Of a DNA stretch of 57,032 nt, positions 16,986 through 25,657 are shown piece after piece. This DNA is from Candidatus Schekmanbacteria bacterium (GTDB taxonomy: Bacteria > CSSED10-310 > JACPHN01). Below the pieces are notes generated by a model. The model was not told the origin of the DNA and made no database searches. It saw nothing but the letters and a program-made list of their open reading frames with translations. Location of the stretch: NCBI GenBank assembly GCA_016188575.1, contig JACPHN010000101.1, positions 1 through 57,032 on the forward strand, in the 5' to 3' direction. Both the position numbers and the translations under genes were made by a program. How positions within the stretch are numbered: position 1 is the stretch's first letter; every line of letters begins with the position of its first letter.

Positions 16986-18158
16986 ATGACGAGCCCCACT
17001 GCGATTTTCGGCGGCACGCCGTACGAAGAAGTCGCCGAGATCGCCTCCAACGGCTTCGCTACCTGGGTCGATACCGACGACAAGGACCAGGAAGGCATCG
17101 TCGCCCACGGCGCCATGCTCGTCGACGCCCCGGTAGACATCGTTTTCAACACGGTCACGGATTTCGAAAGCTCGCACAAGTTCATTCCCGTCGCCCGACC
17201 CGGCAAGATTCTCGAGCGCAACGGGAGCTCGGTCACGGTCAAGCTCAGCCAGGGAATCGGCATGGGTATCGTCTCATTCGGCCTCGAGGAGGTCTTCCGC
17301 CTACGCCTTCACCCGCCGACGTGGATCGAGTGCGAGGAATACGTCAAAGGACCTTTCGAGCGCGCCAGTTTCGAGCTCTACCTCTTTCCCATCGGCGACA
17401 GGACGCTGACGGTGCTGTCGTTCATCAGCGACCTGCGGGCACTCCACTGGCTCACCAGCTTGTTTTTCGTGCACCAGCCGGAAATCGAGTTTGCCATCGC
17501 CGCGAATATGCTATTGATTCCGCTCAGCGGCTACGCGGCGGAGTCCGAGCGACGCGCCGCTGCCGGTGCGCCGCGCCGGTCGCGCCAGCCTGCCCGGGCG
17601 CTCTGGGATGCGCTCGGCGCCGGCAAGCTCGCGCCGGCGGTGCGCCACGGCTATCTCACCGCCTGTCGGCTGGACCTGCGCGGAAACATCGTCGACGTCG
17701 CCTCCGCAACCAAGGTGGGCGCGTCCCGCCCGGACGTGTGGCGCGTCACCGCCGACCCGGCGTATCTGTGCGAGATGCTCTCCTTTGTCACCGACGGGCG
17801 TATCGTGGCGCGGGACCACCGGACCCTCACAAGCGAGGTCACCTATCGCATCAAGATCGGCCCGTTTTCGCGGCAGTACCGGCTCCGGCGCCGCGCGCGA
17901 TACGAAGAGCCCGCGTGGCTCGAGGCCGAGGAAGCGCACATCGAGGGACAGCCGGCAACCGAGGCCGACTATCTGTATGACGAGGGTAGTAACACGCTAT
18001 TGTGCCACGTGTACTATTCGGACATCAAGCGGGATTGGCTCTCGGGCATGTTCCTGAAGAAGCACCCCGAGTTCGAGCGCCTCATCTGCACCTACGCTCC
18101 AATCATTCGCGTGCGCGCCATGCGTACCCGTTTTGGCGCCCCGTTCGCGCGCGGTTGA
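16986..18158 (+). CDS. Protein with two SRPBCC/START-like domains
   Basis: 390 residues. The N-terminal half (about 30-180) has the START-like signature MLVDAPVDIVFNTVTDFESSHKF, which matches ligand-binding SRPBCC proteins such as coenzyme Q-binding COQ10-type and polyketide cyclase-like families. The second half (about 225-390) has a weaker fold of the same type (RRSDVWRVTADP-like segment, SEVTYRIKIGPFSRQYRLRRRARY). There is no signal peptide or membrane helix, so it is probably a cytoplasmic lipid or hydrophobic-ligand binder. The ATG at 16986 was preferred to 16890 because the upstream part is Pro/Arg-rich and unlike the fold. The gene stands alone. Exact ligand unknown. Confidence 0.65.
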   Translation: MTSPTAIFGGTPYEEVAEIASNGFATWVDTDDKDQEGIVAHGAMLVDAPVDIVFNTVTDFESSHKFIPVARPGKILERNGSSVTVKLSQGIGMGIVSFGLEEVFRLRLHPPTWIECEEYVKGPFERASFELYLFPIGDRTLTVLSFISDLRALHWLTSLFFVHQPEIEFAIAANMLLIPLSGYAAESERRAAAGAPRRSRQPARALWDALGAGKLAPAVRHGYLTACRLDLRGNIVDVASATKVGASRPDVWRVTADPAYLCEMLSFVTDGRIVARDHRTLTSEVTYRIKIGPFSRQYRLRRRARYEEPAWLEAEEAHIEGQPATEADYLYDEGSNTLLCHVYYSDIKRDWLSGMFLKKHPEFERLICTYAPIIRVRAMRTRFGAPFARG

Positions 18159-18558
18159 TGCGGCAGGCGTCGACGCGAGAACACCCCCTCCGTCCCGCCC
18201 CCCAGCTTGCTCGGGGAGGCGAGGTGGGGGGCCGGGCCCGCGTGCATTTTGCCAGCGATCGGCGCTATGCAATCGAGCCGCTAGCGGGGCGGCACGGATC
18301 GAGCAGCGATGCGCAGGCGCTGCCCCCAGATGAGCAGGCGTGTTGATTGGGAGAAGACAAGCGTGGGTCCTCGCGTGTACCGGGTGCGCGGCACCAGCAA
18401 GGGATGCGGCGCGACCAGCCGCGGTGCGCCGCCAGCCTGCGGGACCGCCTGTTCGCCCGCGAGCGCCTCGCCAAAAGCTTTCTGCTGCGGCGGAGCAGCG
18501 CTGCCGGGGAGCTTTGCCGCGCCTGCCACGATCCTCACGATGAACCGGAGAATACGCC
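18159..18558. other. Intergenic region with repeat core and a possible cytochrome c remnant
   Basis: Positions 18185-18232 hold another G/C-rich hairpin core of the dispersed repeat. A short frame from 18347 (TTG) to 18562 ends in CRACHDPHDEPENTP, which contains a CxxCH heme-c-type motif and the CHDPH form common in doubled-CXXCH cytochromes. Its stop overlaps the start of the HAMP protein gene as ATGA. It lacks a signal peptide and other heme motifs, so a decayed gene or chance are both possible. Confidence 0.3.
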
Positions 18559-19188
18559 ATGAGCAGCGCCGAAATCAAAAGAAGACAGGTATTCGTCCTT
18601 CCTCGCTTCCAGGGGCGATTCATCGCCGTGATTGTAGGGTTGGTCGCCATCGGCAGCCTCTGCTCCGCGGCGCTGCTCTACCCGTTGCTCGCGAGCGAGC
18701 TCAGCGTGGACGCGGCGGGCGCGCACCACCGCGCCGCCGATACGCTGCGCCGTCTGCTCCCCGTAATCGCCGTCGGTGGCATCGCGTCCATCCTCGTCAG
18801 CGGCATCTCCGTCGGCATCGCCGTGCTCTACATTTCCCACAAGATCGCCGGGCCGCTGTATCGGCTCGAGCGTATTTGCGGGGAGATCGGCCACGGCAAT
18901 TTCGACGTGTCGACCCGGTTGCGCAGCGGTGACCAGCTCACCTCATTGGCCGACGGTGTCGGCGCCATGGCGCGAGAGCTTCGCGACCGGCGGGCAGCGC
19001 AGATCGAGCTGATCGAAAACGCCCGCAAACTGGCCGGCACGGTGAGCGCGATGAGCACGCTGGACGGCGCCGTCCCGGCTGGCGCGCAGCTCGCCGCGCT
19101 CCTCGATCAGCTCGAACGTTCACTGCGCGGCGGCGGCACGCGACCGGCAAACGCTGCATCCCTCTCTACAACCACTTCCGGTGCCTGA
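18559..19188 (+). CDS. Small HAMP-domain membrane protein
   Basis: 209 residues. There are two membrane helices: about 18-40 (RFIAVIVGLVAIGSLCSAALL) and about 70-95 (AVGGIASILVSGISVGIAVLY). The short extracytoplasmic loop is followed by a HAMP domain (about 95-150, HKIAGPLYRLERICGEIGHGNFD). A short helical tail ends the protein; there is no kinase, cyclase or methyl-accepting domain. It may act as a stand-alone signal relay. A GGAGAA ribosome-binding site precedes the ATG by seven bases. Its 3' end overlaps the convergent corA gene by 23 bases. Confidence 0.8.
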   Translation: MSSAEIKRRQVFVLPRFQGRFIAVIVGLVAIGSLCSAALLYPLLASELSVDAAGAHHRAADTLRRLLPVIAVGGIASILVSGISVGIAVLYISHKIAGPLYRLERICGEIGHGNFDVSTRLRSGDQLTSLADGVGAMARELRDRRAAQIELIENARKLAGTVSAMSTLDGAVPAGAQLAALLDQLERSLRGGGTRPANAASLSTTTSGA

Positions 19189-20260
19189 AAAACGCCAACA
19201 GCGCGAGCGCGACGCCGAGCATCAGCCCCAGCGCCAGCGGGTACCCCAGGTACCATCCGAGCTCGGGCATGTTCCACGGCGACGTCTCGCGGTCGAAATT
19301 CATGCCGTAGACGCCGGCGATGAAGCTGAGCGGCATGAACAGCGTCGAGATGATCGTGAGCACCTTCATGATCTCGTTCATGCGGTTGCTGACGCTGGTC
19401 ATGTAAATTTCGAGCAGGCCGCTGACGACTTCACGGTAGGTCTCGACGAAGTCGAGAATCTGGACAACGTGATCGTGGCAGTCACGCAGGTGCAGGCGCG
19501 TCTCGGCGTCGAAGGGTGAGTTATCCTGCCGCTGTATTTCGGTCAGCACCTCGCGCAGCGGCCACACCGCCCGGCGCAGCGCCAGCAGATCGTGCCGCGC
19601 GGCGTGGATGCGCCGCACGGAGCTCGCGTCACCCGAAGTCAGGACCTCCTCTTCCAACGCCTCCAGCCGCTCCCCAAACCCTTCGAGCACCGGGAAATAG
19701 GAGTCGATGAGCGCATCGACGAGAGCGTAGGCGAGATATCCTGGGCCCGCGGATCGCAGTGTGCCGACGCCACGGCGCAAGCGATCGCGTACCGGTGAAA
19801 ACACGTCTCCCGGGCGCTCTTCCTCCTGAAAGGTGAGCACAAAGCTCCTGCCGAGGAAGAGACTGACCTGTTCGGTGGTGAGCGGCTCGGTGCTGGACGG
19901 CATCGGTAGCACGGTGAACAGGAGCTCACCGTAGGCCTCGGCCTTGGGCCTCTGGTGCACACTGACGACATCCTCGAGAGCAAGACGGTGCAGGTTGAAC
20001 ATCTCCCCAAGTCGCCGCAGAACCGTCAGGTCGCCAAAGCCGTCGATGTTTAGCCAGACGACGGGAAACGCGGCGAGGAGTGGTGGGATCTCATCGAGAG
20101 CGCTCACGTCCCGCTCGACGAGCTCGCGTTGATCATACGCGATAACGTGGAGCGCTGGCCGCGGCGCGTCCACGTCGATGATGAGGGTTCCTGGAGACTG
20201 TCCGGGGGCGCCTTTACGGTAGGTCCGAAACTGCTTTCGCTTGGCCCGAGCGGTGGCCAT
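19166..20260 (-). CDS. corA: CorA-type magnesium/cobalt transporter
   Basis: 364-residue inner-membrane divalent-cation channel. The long soluble domain has the family segment HRLALEDVVSVHQRPKAEAY. Two C-terminal helices flank the signature YGMNF, with GMN at residues 319-321, and the basic tail (FFRHRKWL) is typical. The ATG at 20260 follows GGTGAGA; the open frame extends 46 residues upstream but that part is unlike CorA. The preceding gene ends four bases before this start, which makes corA the last gene of a three-gene operon with the metallophosphoesterase and the membrane protein. Confidence 0.95.
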   Translation of the reverse strand: MATARAKRKQFRTYRKGAPGQSPGTLIIDVDAPRPALHVIAYDQRELVERDVSALDEIPPLLAAFPVVWLNIDGFGDLTVLRRLGEMFNLHRLALEDVVSVHQRPKAEAYGELLFTVLPMPSSTEPLTTEQVSLFLGRSFVLTFQEEERPGDVFSPVRDRLRRGVGTLRSAGPGYLAYALVDALIDSYFPVLEGFGERLEALEEEVLTSGDASSVRRIHAARHDLLALRRAVWPLREVLTEIQRQDNSPFDAETRLHLRDCHDHVVQILDFVETYREVVSGLLEIYMTSVSNRMNEIMKVLTIISTLFMPLSFIAGVYGMNFDRETSPWNMPELGWYLGYPLALGLMLGVALALLAFFRHRKWL

Positions 20261-20264
20261 GGTC

Positions 20265-21320
20265 TCACCGGGGGTGCGCGCGCCAGGGCTCGGCGGCACG
20301 GGCGTGCGTGCGGACGCGGCGCCAGCGGTCGACGGCAAACCCGGCGAGCGCCAGCAGAAACACCGCGCGATACGAAGAAAAGGCGAGCTGCTGGGCAAGC
20401 CCTGAGGAAACGGCCACCCCCAGCGTGATCGGGAGCGCCACAGCAGCCAGATCGTAGGCGTGATGGCGGCAGCCGTGGCCCGTGCCGCGGCGGCAGCCGT
20501 AGGCGGTCACGGCCCAACCGAGAATCGCCCCCATCAACGCGGTATGCTCCAGGCCCAGCACCAGCTCCGGGTGCAAGCAGGCCGCAATCACTCCTGCCGC
20601 GCACGCCACCCCAATGGCCAGGCGCGCCGTTCTCCCGCGCAAGACCGTGAGCCCTTCGTAGCCAAGCGCGCCCACCGCGGCAGCAAACCAGGCAACCGCC
20701 ACGTGCCGACCCCAGCCGGGATTGACGTTGTAGTCCCACACCACTGCAAACAGCTCCACGGCCGCCATGAATAGCAGAAAGAACGCGAATCCCCGCCGGC
20801 CGGTGAACCGCGCCTGCTGCGTCCAGGGCGCCCCCGCCCAGATCGCGAACCCCTCGCCGATGACGATCACGGCTACCGCGGCCAGCGGAAACATGCCGTA
20901 CCAGAGGCTCGACATCCACACGCAGGCGACGATCCCGAGCGCTCCCGGCAAGTGCCACAGGCGCTTCTTTCCGGACGGTGAGAAGGCCGCGCGGACCGAC
21001 GCCCCAAATGAGGCCAATCCAAGTATGGCGACACCGGCCGCCTGAGTCACGCTGTGCTCGTCCCAATATCCGAGGTGCATCGGCCGATACGCGGCAAGCC
21101 CGCCGGCACCGCCAGCCAGCATCAGCAGCATCCAGGCCCAGCGCGGCACGCGGTGTCCGGAACGGGCGAGCGCAGGCCAGAGGAGGAGCCCGACGGCAAA
21201 GGGGACCAGGTACAAGTAACCCGTTACCTCCTTGAAGTCCGACCCGAATACCGTCAGCCCGATGACCGCCGCCGGGCAGTAGATGAGCGCGAACTGCAGA
21301 ACCGCAAGGAGGTGGGTCAT
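20265..21320 (-). CDS. Polytopic membrane protein of unknown function
   Basis: 351 residues with about ten predicted membrane helices and no family I recognise. Short charged loops separate the helices, e.g. SPSGKKRLWHLPG and GRRGFAF. Conserved-looking polar residues in helices include YWDEHS and a His-rich loop (CRRGTGHGCRHHAYD). Its start overlaps the stop of the metallophosphoesterase gene by four bases, and corA follows four bases after its stop, so co-translation with both is likely. A transport or envelope role is possible but not shown. Confidence 0.75.
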   Translation of the reverse strand: MTHLLAVLQFALIYCPAAVIGLTVFGSDFKEVTGYLYLVPFAVGLLLWPALARSGHRVPRWAWMLLMLAGGAGGLAAYRPMHLGYWDEHSVTQAAGVAILGLASFGASVRAAFSPSGKKRLWHLPGALGIVACVWMSSLWYGMFPLAAVAVIVIGEGFAIWAGAPWTQQARFTGRRGFAFFLLFMAAVELFAVVWDYNVNPGWGRHVAVAWFAAAVGALGYEGLTVLRGRTARLAIGVACAAGVIAACLHPELVLGLEHTALMGAILGWAVTAYGCRRGTGHGCRHHAYDLAAVALPITLGVAVSSGLAQQLAFSSYRAVFLLALAGFAVDRWRRVRTHARAAEPWRAHPR

Positions 21321-22726
21321 GGCTGCTCGGCAAGCTGCGCGGGAAGAAGCGAAATGACGACTTCGGAACGCGCCGGGATATCGACAACAACCTCGAAGAA
21401 CCGCGTTTCCCCGAGCTCGATGACTTCCGCAACGGTGCCGCGGCTCGCCGACATCACGGGCCCCGCGTCCGCCCCTGCCGCGATCCGCACACGGGCGTTG
21501 GGCAGCGCTTCGTTGAGCTTGTTTTTCACGCGCACTGTGCCCGGCTCCGGCGCCTCCACGTGGATCATGCCCAGCGGGACTGATGCCGCGGCATCCCGCA
21601 CGCCGTCGCCATCGACGTCATAGGTATACGACACCACTTGCCCCGCCTCGATGCGGACGATCCGGTATCCGTGGTAGCTCGTGAGCGTTTCCGACATCCT
21701 GCGCAGCGCGCGTCCCGCCGCCGTCGTCACCGCGAAATGGGTCCCGGGAAACGCTGTCGTGTCTTCCCGGCGCCGCCCCTGGCCATCGAAGACGCCGTCA
21801 GCGTGCCAGTGACCGTGTAGGACCAGCGGCACGCCGCGCTCAGACGCGAGCGCTGCAAAGGCCAGGTCATTTACCCTGAAGCTACGTTCCGGGAACGGCG
21901 GGTGGTGAATCTGGATCACAGTGAGACCGCTGCCCGCGGGCGGCAAGTTGTCGCGGAGCCAACGGAACTGGCTCTGCGTGAGCTGGTCACGACCATGGCC
22001 CGAGTTGAGCGACAGGATTCTGAGCTTCCCGAGGTCGACGGCGTGATAGGGTGAGCCGAAATAGGAGAGATAGCCGGCCCACCCTTCATACTCGTGATTG
22101 CCCGGGGCGGCAATGACCGGCGCGCGCAGGCGCAGCAGCGCCCGCACGAGCCGATCGTAGGAGTGCCACGCCCCGCCATAGGCCAGATCTCCGGTGAGCA
22201 GCACGGCCTCCGGATTGACGACGTTGATTTCGTCCACGATCGCGTTGAGGCGGCGCACCCCGTCATCGGTGGTCAGCTCCGGCAGGTCCGCCATCTGCGC
22301 GAGGGAAAAGCGGTCGGGAAATGACTTCTGGACAAACAACGAGCGGGGCCGCACGACGATCCGCTGGCGCCCGGAGACGACCAGATCGTACGGACCATCG
22401 GGGACACCCGCCGGGACGACCGCCTTGATGTCGGCATGGACACCCGTCAGCCGCAGGCCGGTGAGCACCAACACGTGGCGCTGCCGTGGCGCCCGCGCGT
22501 TTTGCGTGTCAATGGGCGCCGAAGAAACGATCTCGGCCTTCTCGACGCCCGACCAGAACGGCACGGAGCCGCGCACCACGATGCTGAACGTCTCTCCCGG
22601 AGCAACCACAGCGGGGATCCCGAGCCGGGGGCGCTCGACGGCGAACCTCACCGGCAACAGCAGCCAGGCGACGATCCCCCCCCCAACGAGCAGCGCCGTC
22701 AACGCGCGGATCCAGCGCTGCGTCAC
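21317..22726 (-). CDS. Membrane-anchored metallophosphoesterase
   Basis: 469 residues. An uncleaved-looking N-terminal helix (residues 8-25) anchors a beta-rich domain (about 35-130) and then a calcineurin-like phosphoesterase domain. Metal-binding motifs are GDLAYGG (Asp180), GNHE (Asn210, His211), HH at 274-275 and HGHWH (His304, His306). The first D-x-H motif of the family is replaced by a lone Asp region (LAQMADLPE), which is a departure worth noting. A beta-sandwich tail of about 80 residues follows. The active site would face the periplasm. It is the first gene of an operon with the membrane protein and corA. Confidence 0.88.
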   Translation of the reverse strand: MTQRWIRALTALLVGGGIVAWLLLPVRFAVERPRLGIPAVVAPGETFSIVVRGSVPFWSGVEKAEIVSSAPIDTQNARAPRQRHVLVLTGLRLTGVHADIKAVVPAGVPDGPYDLVVSGRQRIVVRPRSLFVQKSFPDRFSLAQMADLPELTTDDGVRRLNAIVDEINVVNPEAVLLTGDLAYGGAWHSYDRLVRALLRLRAPVIAAPGNHEYEGWAGYLSYFGSPYHAVDLGKLRILSLNSGHGRDQLTQSQFRWLRDNLPPAGSGLTVIQIHHPPFPERSFRVNDLAFAALASERGVPLVLHGHWHADGVFDGQGRRREDTTAFPGTHFAVTTAAGRALRRMSETLTSYHGYRIVRIEAGQVVSYTYDVDGDGVRDAAASVPLGMIHVEAPEPGTVRVKNKLNEALPNARVRIAAGADAGPVMSASRGTVAEVIELGETRFFEVVVDIPARSEVVISLLPAQLAEQP

Positions 22727-22892
22727 CCGCCACCTCCGCAGCGCTTCCCGGTCACCTGCAGGGGGTCCGGATCATGAGCATCCGGACCGGGCCCGGGCAG
22801 GCGCAGTCTCCCCTCCCTCCGCCCGCGCGGGGAGGATTGGGGCCGATCCGGGCGCGTTTGACCTTTGGGAGTGCAGGACAAGGGCGGCACGG

Positions 22893-24929
22893 TCATTTCG
22901 TTGTCGCTTCTCGCGTCGCCGCGGCGCTGGGCACCGGCGCCGCCGTGCCAACCGGCTTGTTGTGGTAGATCAGGTACCGCGCCAGCTCGTAGATGCCGCG
23001 CGCGCGCTCGGCGAGGCGAGCTGTCGTGTGCGGTTCGGCCCCGCTGATATCCTCTTCTCCAGGAGTGTCGAGGCGAAACAGGCGTGCGCCACCGTCGGGT
23101 TCCACGTTGACGTAGTAGTCACCTTCGATGAACCCGAGTTGCGGCGGGTACCGAAAGGCGGAATACGTAAACGCGCCGCCGGCGTCCCGCCTCGGCTCCA
23201 GCAGATTGCGCCCGAACGCAGTGTTGACGTACTCCAACCCGAGCATTCCTGCGAGCGTCGGCATGATGTCAAGCTCGCTAGCGACCTCACCGATCCGGCG
23301 CGGTGCCCCGAGCAGCTTGGGCGCGTACAGGAGCAGCGGTACGTGGAAAGACGCCAAGGCCAGCTCGCCGTAGCGGCGGTCCGTCGCTCCGCCTGTGGTT
23401 CCATGGTCGCCGTAGATGACGAAGAGCGTGTCGTCGAAGTAGGCCTCGCGGCTCGCCACTTTCATGAAGTGCCCCAACGAATGGTCGAGAAAGCGGAACG
23501 AGTTGTACTCTTCGACGGAATGGAACCCGTGCGCGCGCACCTCGTCCTCTCCGATCTGCACGGGCACAAATCCTTTCGCGTCCCTGGGAATATCGTATGG
23601 CCGATGATTTCCCGCCGTCTGCACGATCGCAAAAAACGGCCGCCCCGCCGGACGGCGGCGAAACACCATGTTGGCCTCTTCAAACAGGTCAGCGTCGGAA
23701 ATGCCCCAGACGTCGTTGACCGGTGAGTCGTACGACCCCTCTTCGAAGATCTGGAGCCCGTCGATGTTGTGCGATAGCATGCCGCGGATGTTGCCCCAGT
23801 TCGCGCTGCCGCCGAGGAAGTAGAGGCGGTCGTAGCCGACGAATGCGTTGCAGATAGTGTGCTGGTCGACCGCCAGCGGATTACGCGACGTCGCCTGCTT
23901 GACGCTCACGTCCGGAATCCCGAAGAGCGCCGCAAAGAGCGACCTCGACGTATTTTCCATCGGCGTGTAAAAGCGGGTGAAGAGCATCCCCGCGGCGGCG
24001 AGACGATCGAAGCTCGGCGAGGAATCGAGGCCGCTGCCGAACGTTCCTGTCTTGTACGCCGCGAAGGTTTCCAGCATCACCAGGACGACGTTGGGTCGAC
24101 CGGCAACCAGCGGCGTGGGACGGCCGCGCCGCGCCAGCGACAGCGTCTCGGGATGGCGCTCCGGCGCCTCCAGATAGCTCGCGACCGCATCGTAATGGCG
24201 CCGCGCCGACGCTTCGTCGAAGCTCAGCGGCTCCTCCTCCATCGTGTCGAACAGAAAGAGGACCGGATTGAGCGCGAACTGGCTGACAAAGGTGTCCTTG
24301 CTGAAGAACGCCTCGCTCCAGCGCAGCGGATAACGCGCGAGCTTACCGTAGGCCAGGCCGATCAGCACCAGAGCGCAGCAGGCGTGGACGATCGCCGCGC
24401 GCCGGCGCGACCGCGGCGGCTCCGCAGCGCCCGGCACCATCCGCTGCCCACCGAGGCGCCGCACCGCCAGCCCGTAGAGCAGCGTCGCCGCGACAATCCC
24501 GCTCAGTCCGGGCACCACGGGATAGGTCTGCCACACCATGCCGAGCGCGATGTCCGGGTCATCCAGTAAGGTAGCCAGGCTCGTGTTGAGGCGCGTCTGC
24601 AGGTAGCCGAACGCGCCGAAGTCGATGGCGTACAGGAGCATGATCGCTCCCATACCCACCGCCAGCGCGCTCGTCCAGAAAAACCGTCCGAATCGCGATT
24701 TCGTAAAGTCGAGGTGGGGGACCGCCGACAAGAGGAGGATCGGCAGACAGATCAGCGCCGCCAGGCGGGCGTCGAACTTCATCCCGAGGTAGTAGGCGTA
24801 GACGAGCGGGCCCGAGGACAGCGGCAGCGCGTCCGGCTTGAAGCAGGTCAGAAACGCCACCCGAAACGCGGCAAAGATCGCGAAGTTGAAACAGAAGAGG
24901 GCGATGACAAACGATGCTCGGCGGCCCAC
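22893..24929 (-). CDS. LtaS-like sulfatase-fold membrane enzyme
   Basis: 678 residues: five N-terminal membrane helices (to about residue 225), then a periplasmic alkaline-phosphatase/sulfatase domain as in LTA synthases, OpgB and related phosphoglycerol- or phosphoethanolamine-transferases. Seen motifs are NVVLVMLETF (metal site), PMENTSRSLFAAL with the probable nucleophile Thr, TAGNHRPY, and YGDHGTTGG. In diderms such enzymes modify periplasmic glucans or lipids. The GTG at 24929 was chosen: AAGGAG stands seven bases before it and the first helix starts at once. The open frame upstream runs into repeat sequence. The metallophosphoesterase operon starts 166 bases downstream, with another repeat core in between. 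Confidence 0.85.
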   Translation of the reverse strand: MGRRASFVIALFCFNFAIFAAFRVAFLTCFKPDALPLSSGPLVYAYYLGMKFDARLAALICLPILLLSAVPHLDFTKSRFGRFFWTSALAVGMGAIMLLYAIDFGAFGYLQTRLNTSLATLLDDPDIALGMVWQTYPVVPGLSGIVAATLLYGLAVRRLGGQRMVPGAAEPPRSRRRAAIVHACCALVLIGLAYGKLARYPLRWSEAFFSKDTFVSQFALNPVLFLFDTMEEEPLSFDEASARRHYDAVASYLEAPERHPETLSLARRGRPTPLVAGRPNVVLVMLETFAAYKTGTFGSGLDSSPSFDRLAAAGMLFTRFYTPMENTSRSLFAALFGIPDVSVKQATSRNPLAVDQHTICNAFVGYDRLYFLGGSANWGNIRGMLSHNIDGLQIFEEGSYDSPVNDVWGISDADLFEEANMVFRRRPAGRPFFAIVQTAGNHRPYDIPRDAKGFVPVQIGEDEVRAHGFHSVEEYNSFRFLDHSLGHFMKVASREAYFDDTLFVIYGDHGTTGGATDRRYGELALASFHVPLLLYAPKLLGAPRRIGEVASELDIMPTLAGMLGLEYVNTAFGRNLLEPRRDAGGAFTYSAFRYPPQLGFIEGDYYVNVEPDGGARLFRLDTPGEEDISGAEPHTTARLAERARGIYELARYLIYHNKPVGTAAPVPSAAATREATTK

Positions 24930-25053
24930 GCGCACGCTCCTTCGGCCGATCCAGAGAGGCTCGCGATGCGGTTCCGCCGGCCACCACCGGCGCCAGGGAG
25001 CTGGCGGGAACCGCTCGCTGCCACCATAGACTCGACAGGTAAACCCGTGCAAG

Positions 25054-25113
25054 GTGAGCGCGCCTCCTGGATCCACCACCTACCCCCCCCTAACTTCTGA
25101 ATCCACCGCCTGT
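25054..25113. repeat. Partial copy of the dispersed intergenic repeat
   Basis: GCGCGCCTCCTG, a C-rich tract and then ACTTCTGAATCCACCGCCTG. The same order of words occurs inverted at 54838-54890. The terminal motif CTGAATCCACCGCCTGTTCG is the inverted-repeat end of the element at 14450-14587. Confidence 0.7.
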
Positions 25114-25149
25114 TCGAGCCAATCCCAATAGGCGTTGAGCGATGTTCCC

Positions 25150-25345
25150 GGCCGCCCCGGAGCTCCCCGTAGCCCTGGCCGTCGCCTTCGCCCTCGGCGT
25201 GGCCTGCTGCAATTCCCGGCGGAAGTGAGATGGGCGCCCGGCGAAGCTGGTCACCGAGCTCGCCCTGTCCTCGTGGCAAGTCGTTCAGAATGCGGGTGGC
25301 GAGAGCCAGCAGCGAGAGGGCGGTCTGGTAGCAGGTGAGCAGCAT
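25150..25345 (-). pseudogene. Four-helix-bundle (23S rRNA intervening-sequence-type) protein, truncated
   Basis: From ATG 25345 the frame reads MLLTCYQTALSLLALATRIL, then GELGDQLRRAPISLPPGIA. This is the N-terminal half of the S23/four-helix-bundle family, whose usual members are about 115-130 residues and read SQLRRAxxSxPxNIAEG at this point. After about 64 residues the frame runs into repeat sequence (NRRWIQ...), so the C-terminal helices are missing. A second, start-less copy of the same fragment is at 54928. Both copies adjoin the dispersed repeat. Confidence 0.7.
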
Positions 25346-25590
25346 CCGCTCGGGGTCTCGGCCTATGGCGCCTACGATATGACGGGAAACGTGTGGGAGT
25401 GGGTGAACGACCGCTATGATCCGGAATGCTACAGCCGGAGTCCCTGCGACAATCCGCCAGAGTCCCTACGACAACCCGCGAGGACCGGACACCGGCACAG
25501 AGCGCGGCAGCTCATGGTACAGCGAGGCCCGTGCCCTGCGCGGCGCCAACCGCCACGGTGGCCTGCGTTGCGAGCTTTGCGTTTTTCGCG
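25343..25590 (+). pseudogene. Formylglycine-generating-enzyme (SUMF1) domain, decayed
   Basis: Two adjacent frames together encode the C-terminal core of a SUMF1/FGE-sulfatase domain. The first frame reads AYDMTGNVWEWVNDRYDP and SRSPCDNP. After a frameshift near 25445, the second reads NPRGPDTGTERGSSWYSEAR and ALRGANRHGG. Intact members read GNVWEW, RGGSW and GFRC in this order. There is no start codon and the 5' part is gone, so the gene is dead. It abuts the four-helix-bundle fragment head to head, which suggests a recombination junction. Confidence 0.75.
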
Positions 25591-25606
25591 TCGAGTCGAG
25601 TATAGT
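25577..25606 (+). promoter_or_regulatory. Possible sigma-70 promoter of the exonuclease gene
   Basis: TTGCGT at 25577-25582 and TATAGT at 25601-25606 are separated by 18 bases. Transcription would start near 25613 and give a leader of about 45 bases before the GTG at 25658. The -10 box sits right behind the dead SUMF1 fragment. Confidence 0.4.
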
Positions 25607-25657
25607 GAATGCGCGTCCAAGCGCAAACCGCTCGCAACCAAATGGGGATCTGGCGCC

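Noticed and set aside
24848-25345. 165-residue reading of the four-helix-bundle gene
   Set aside because: After about 64 residues it is translated repeat DNA and N-terminal shadow of the LtaS-like gene.
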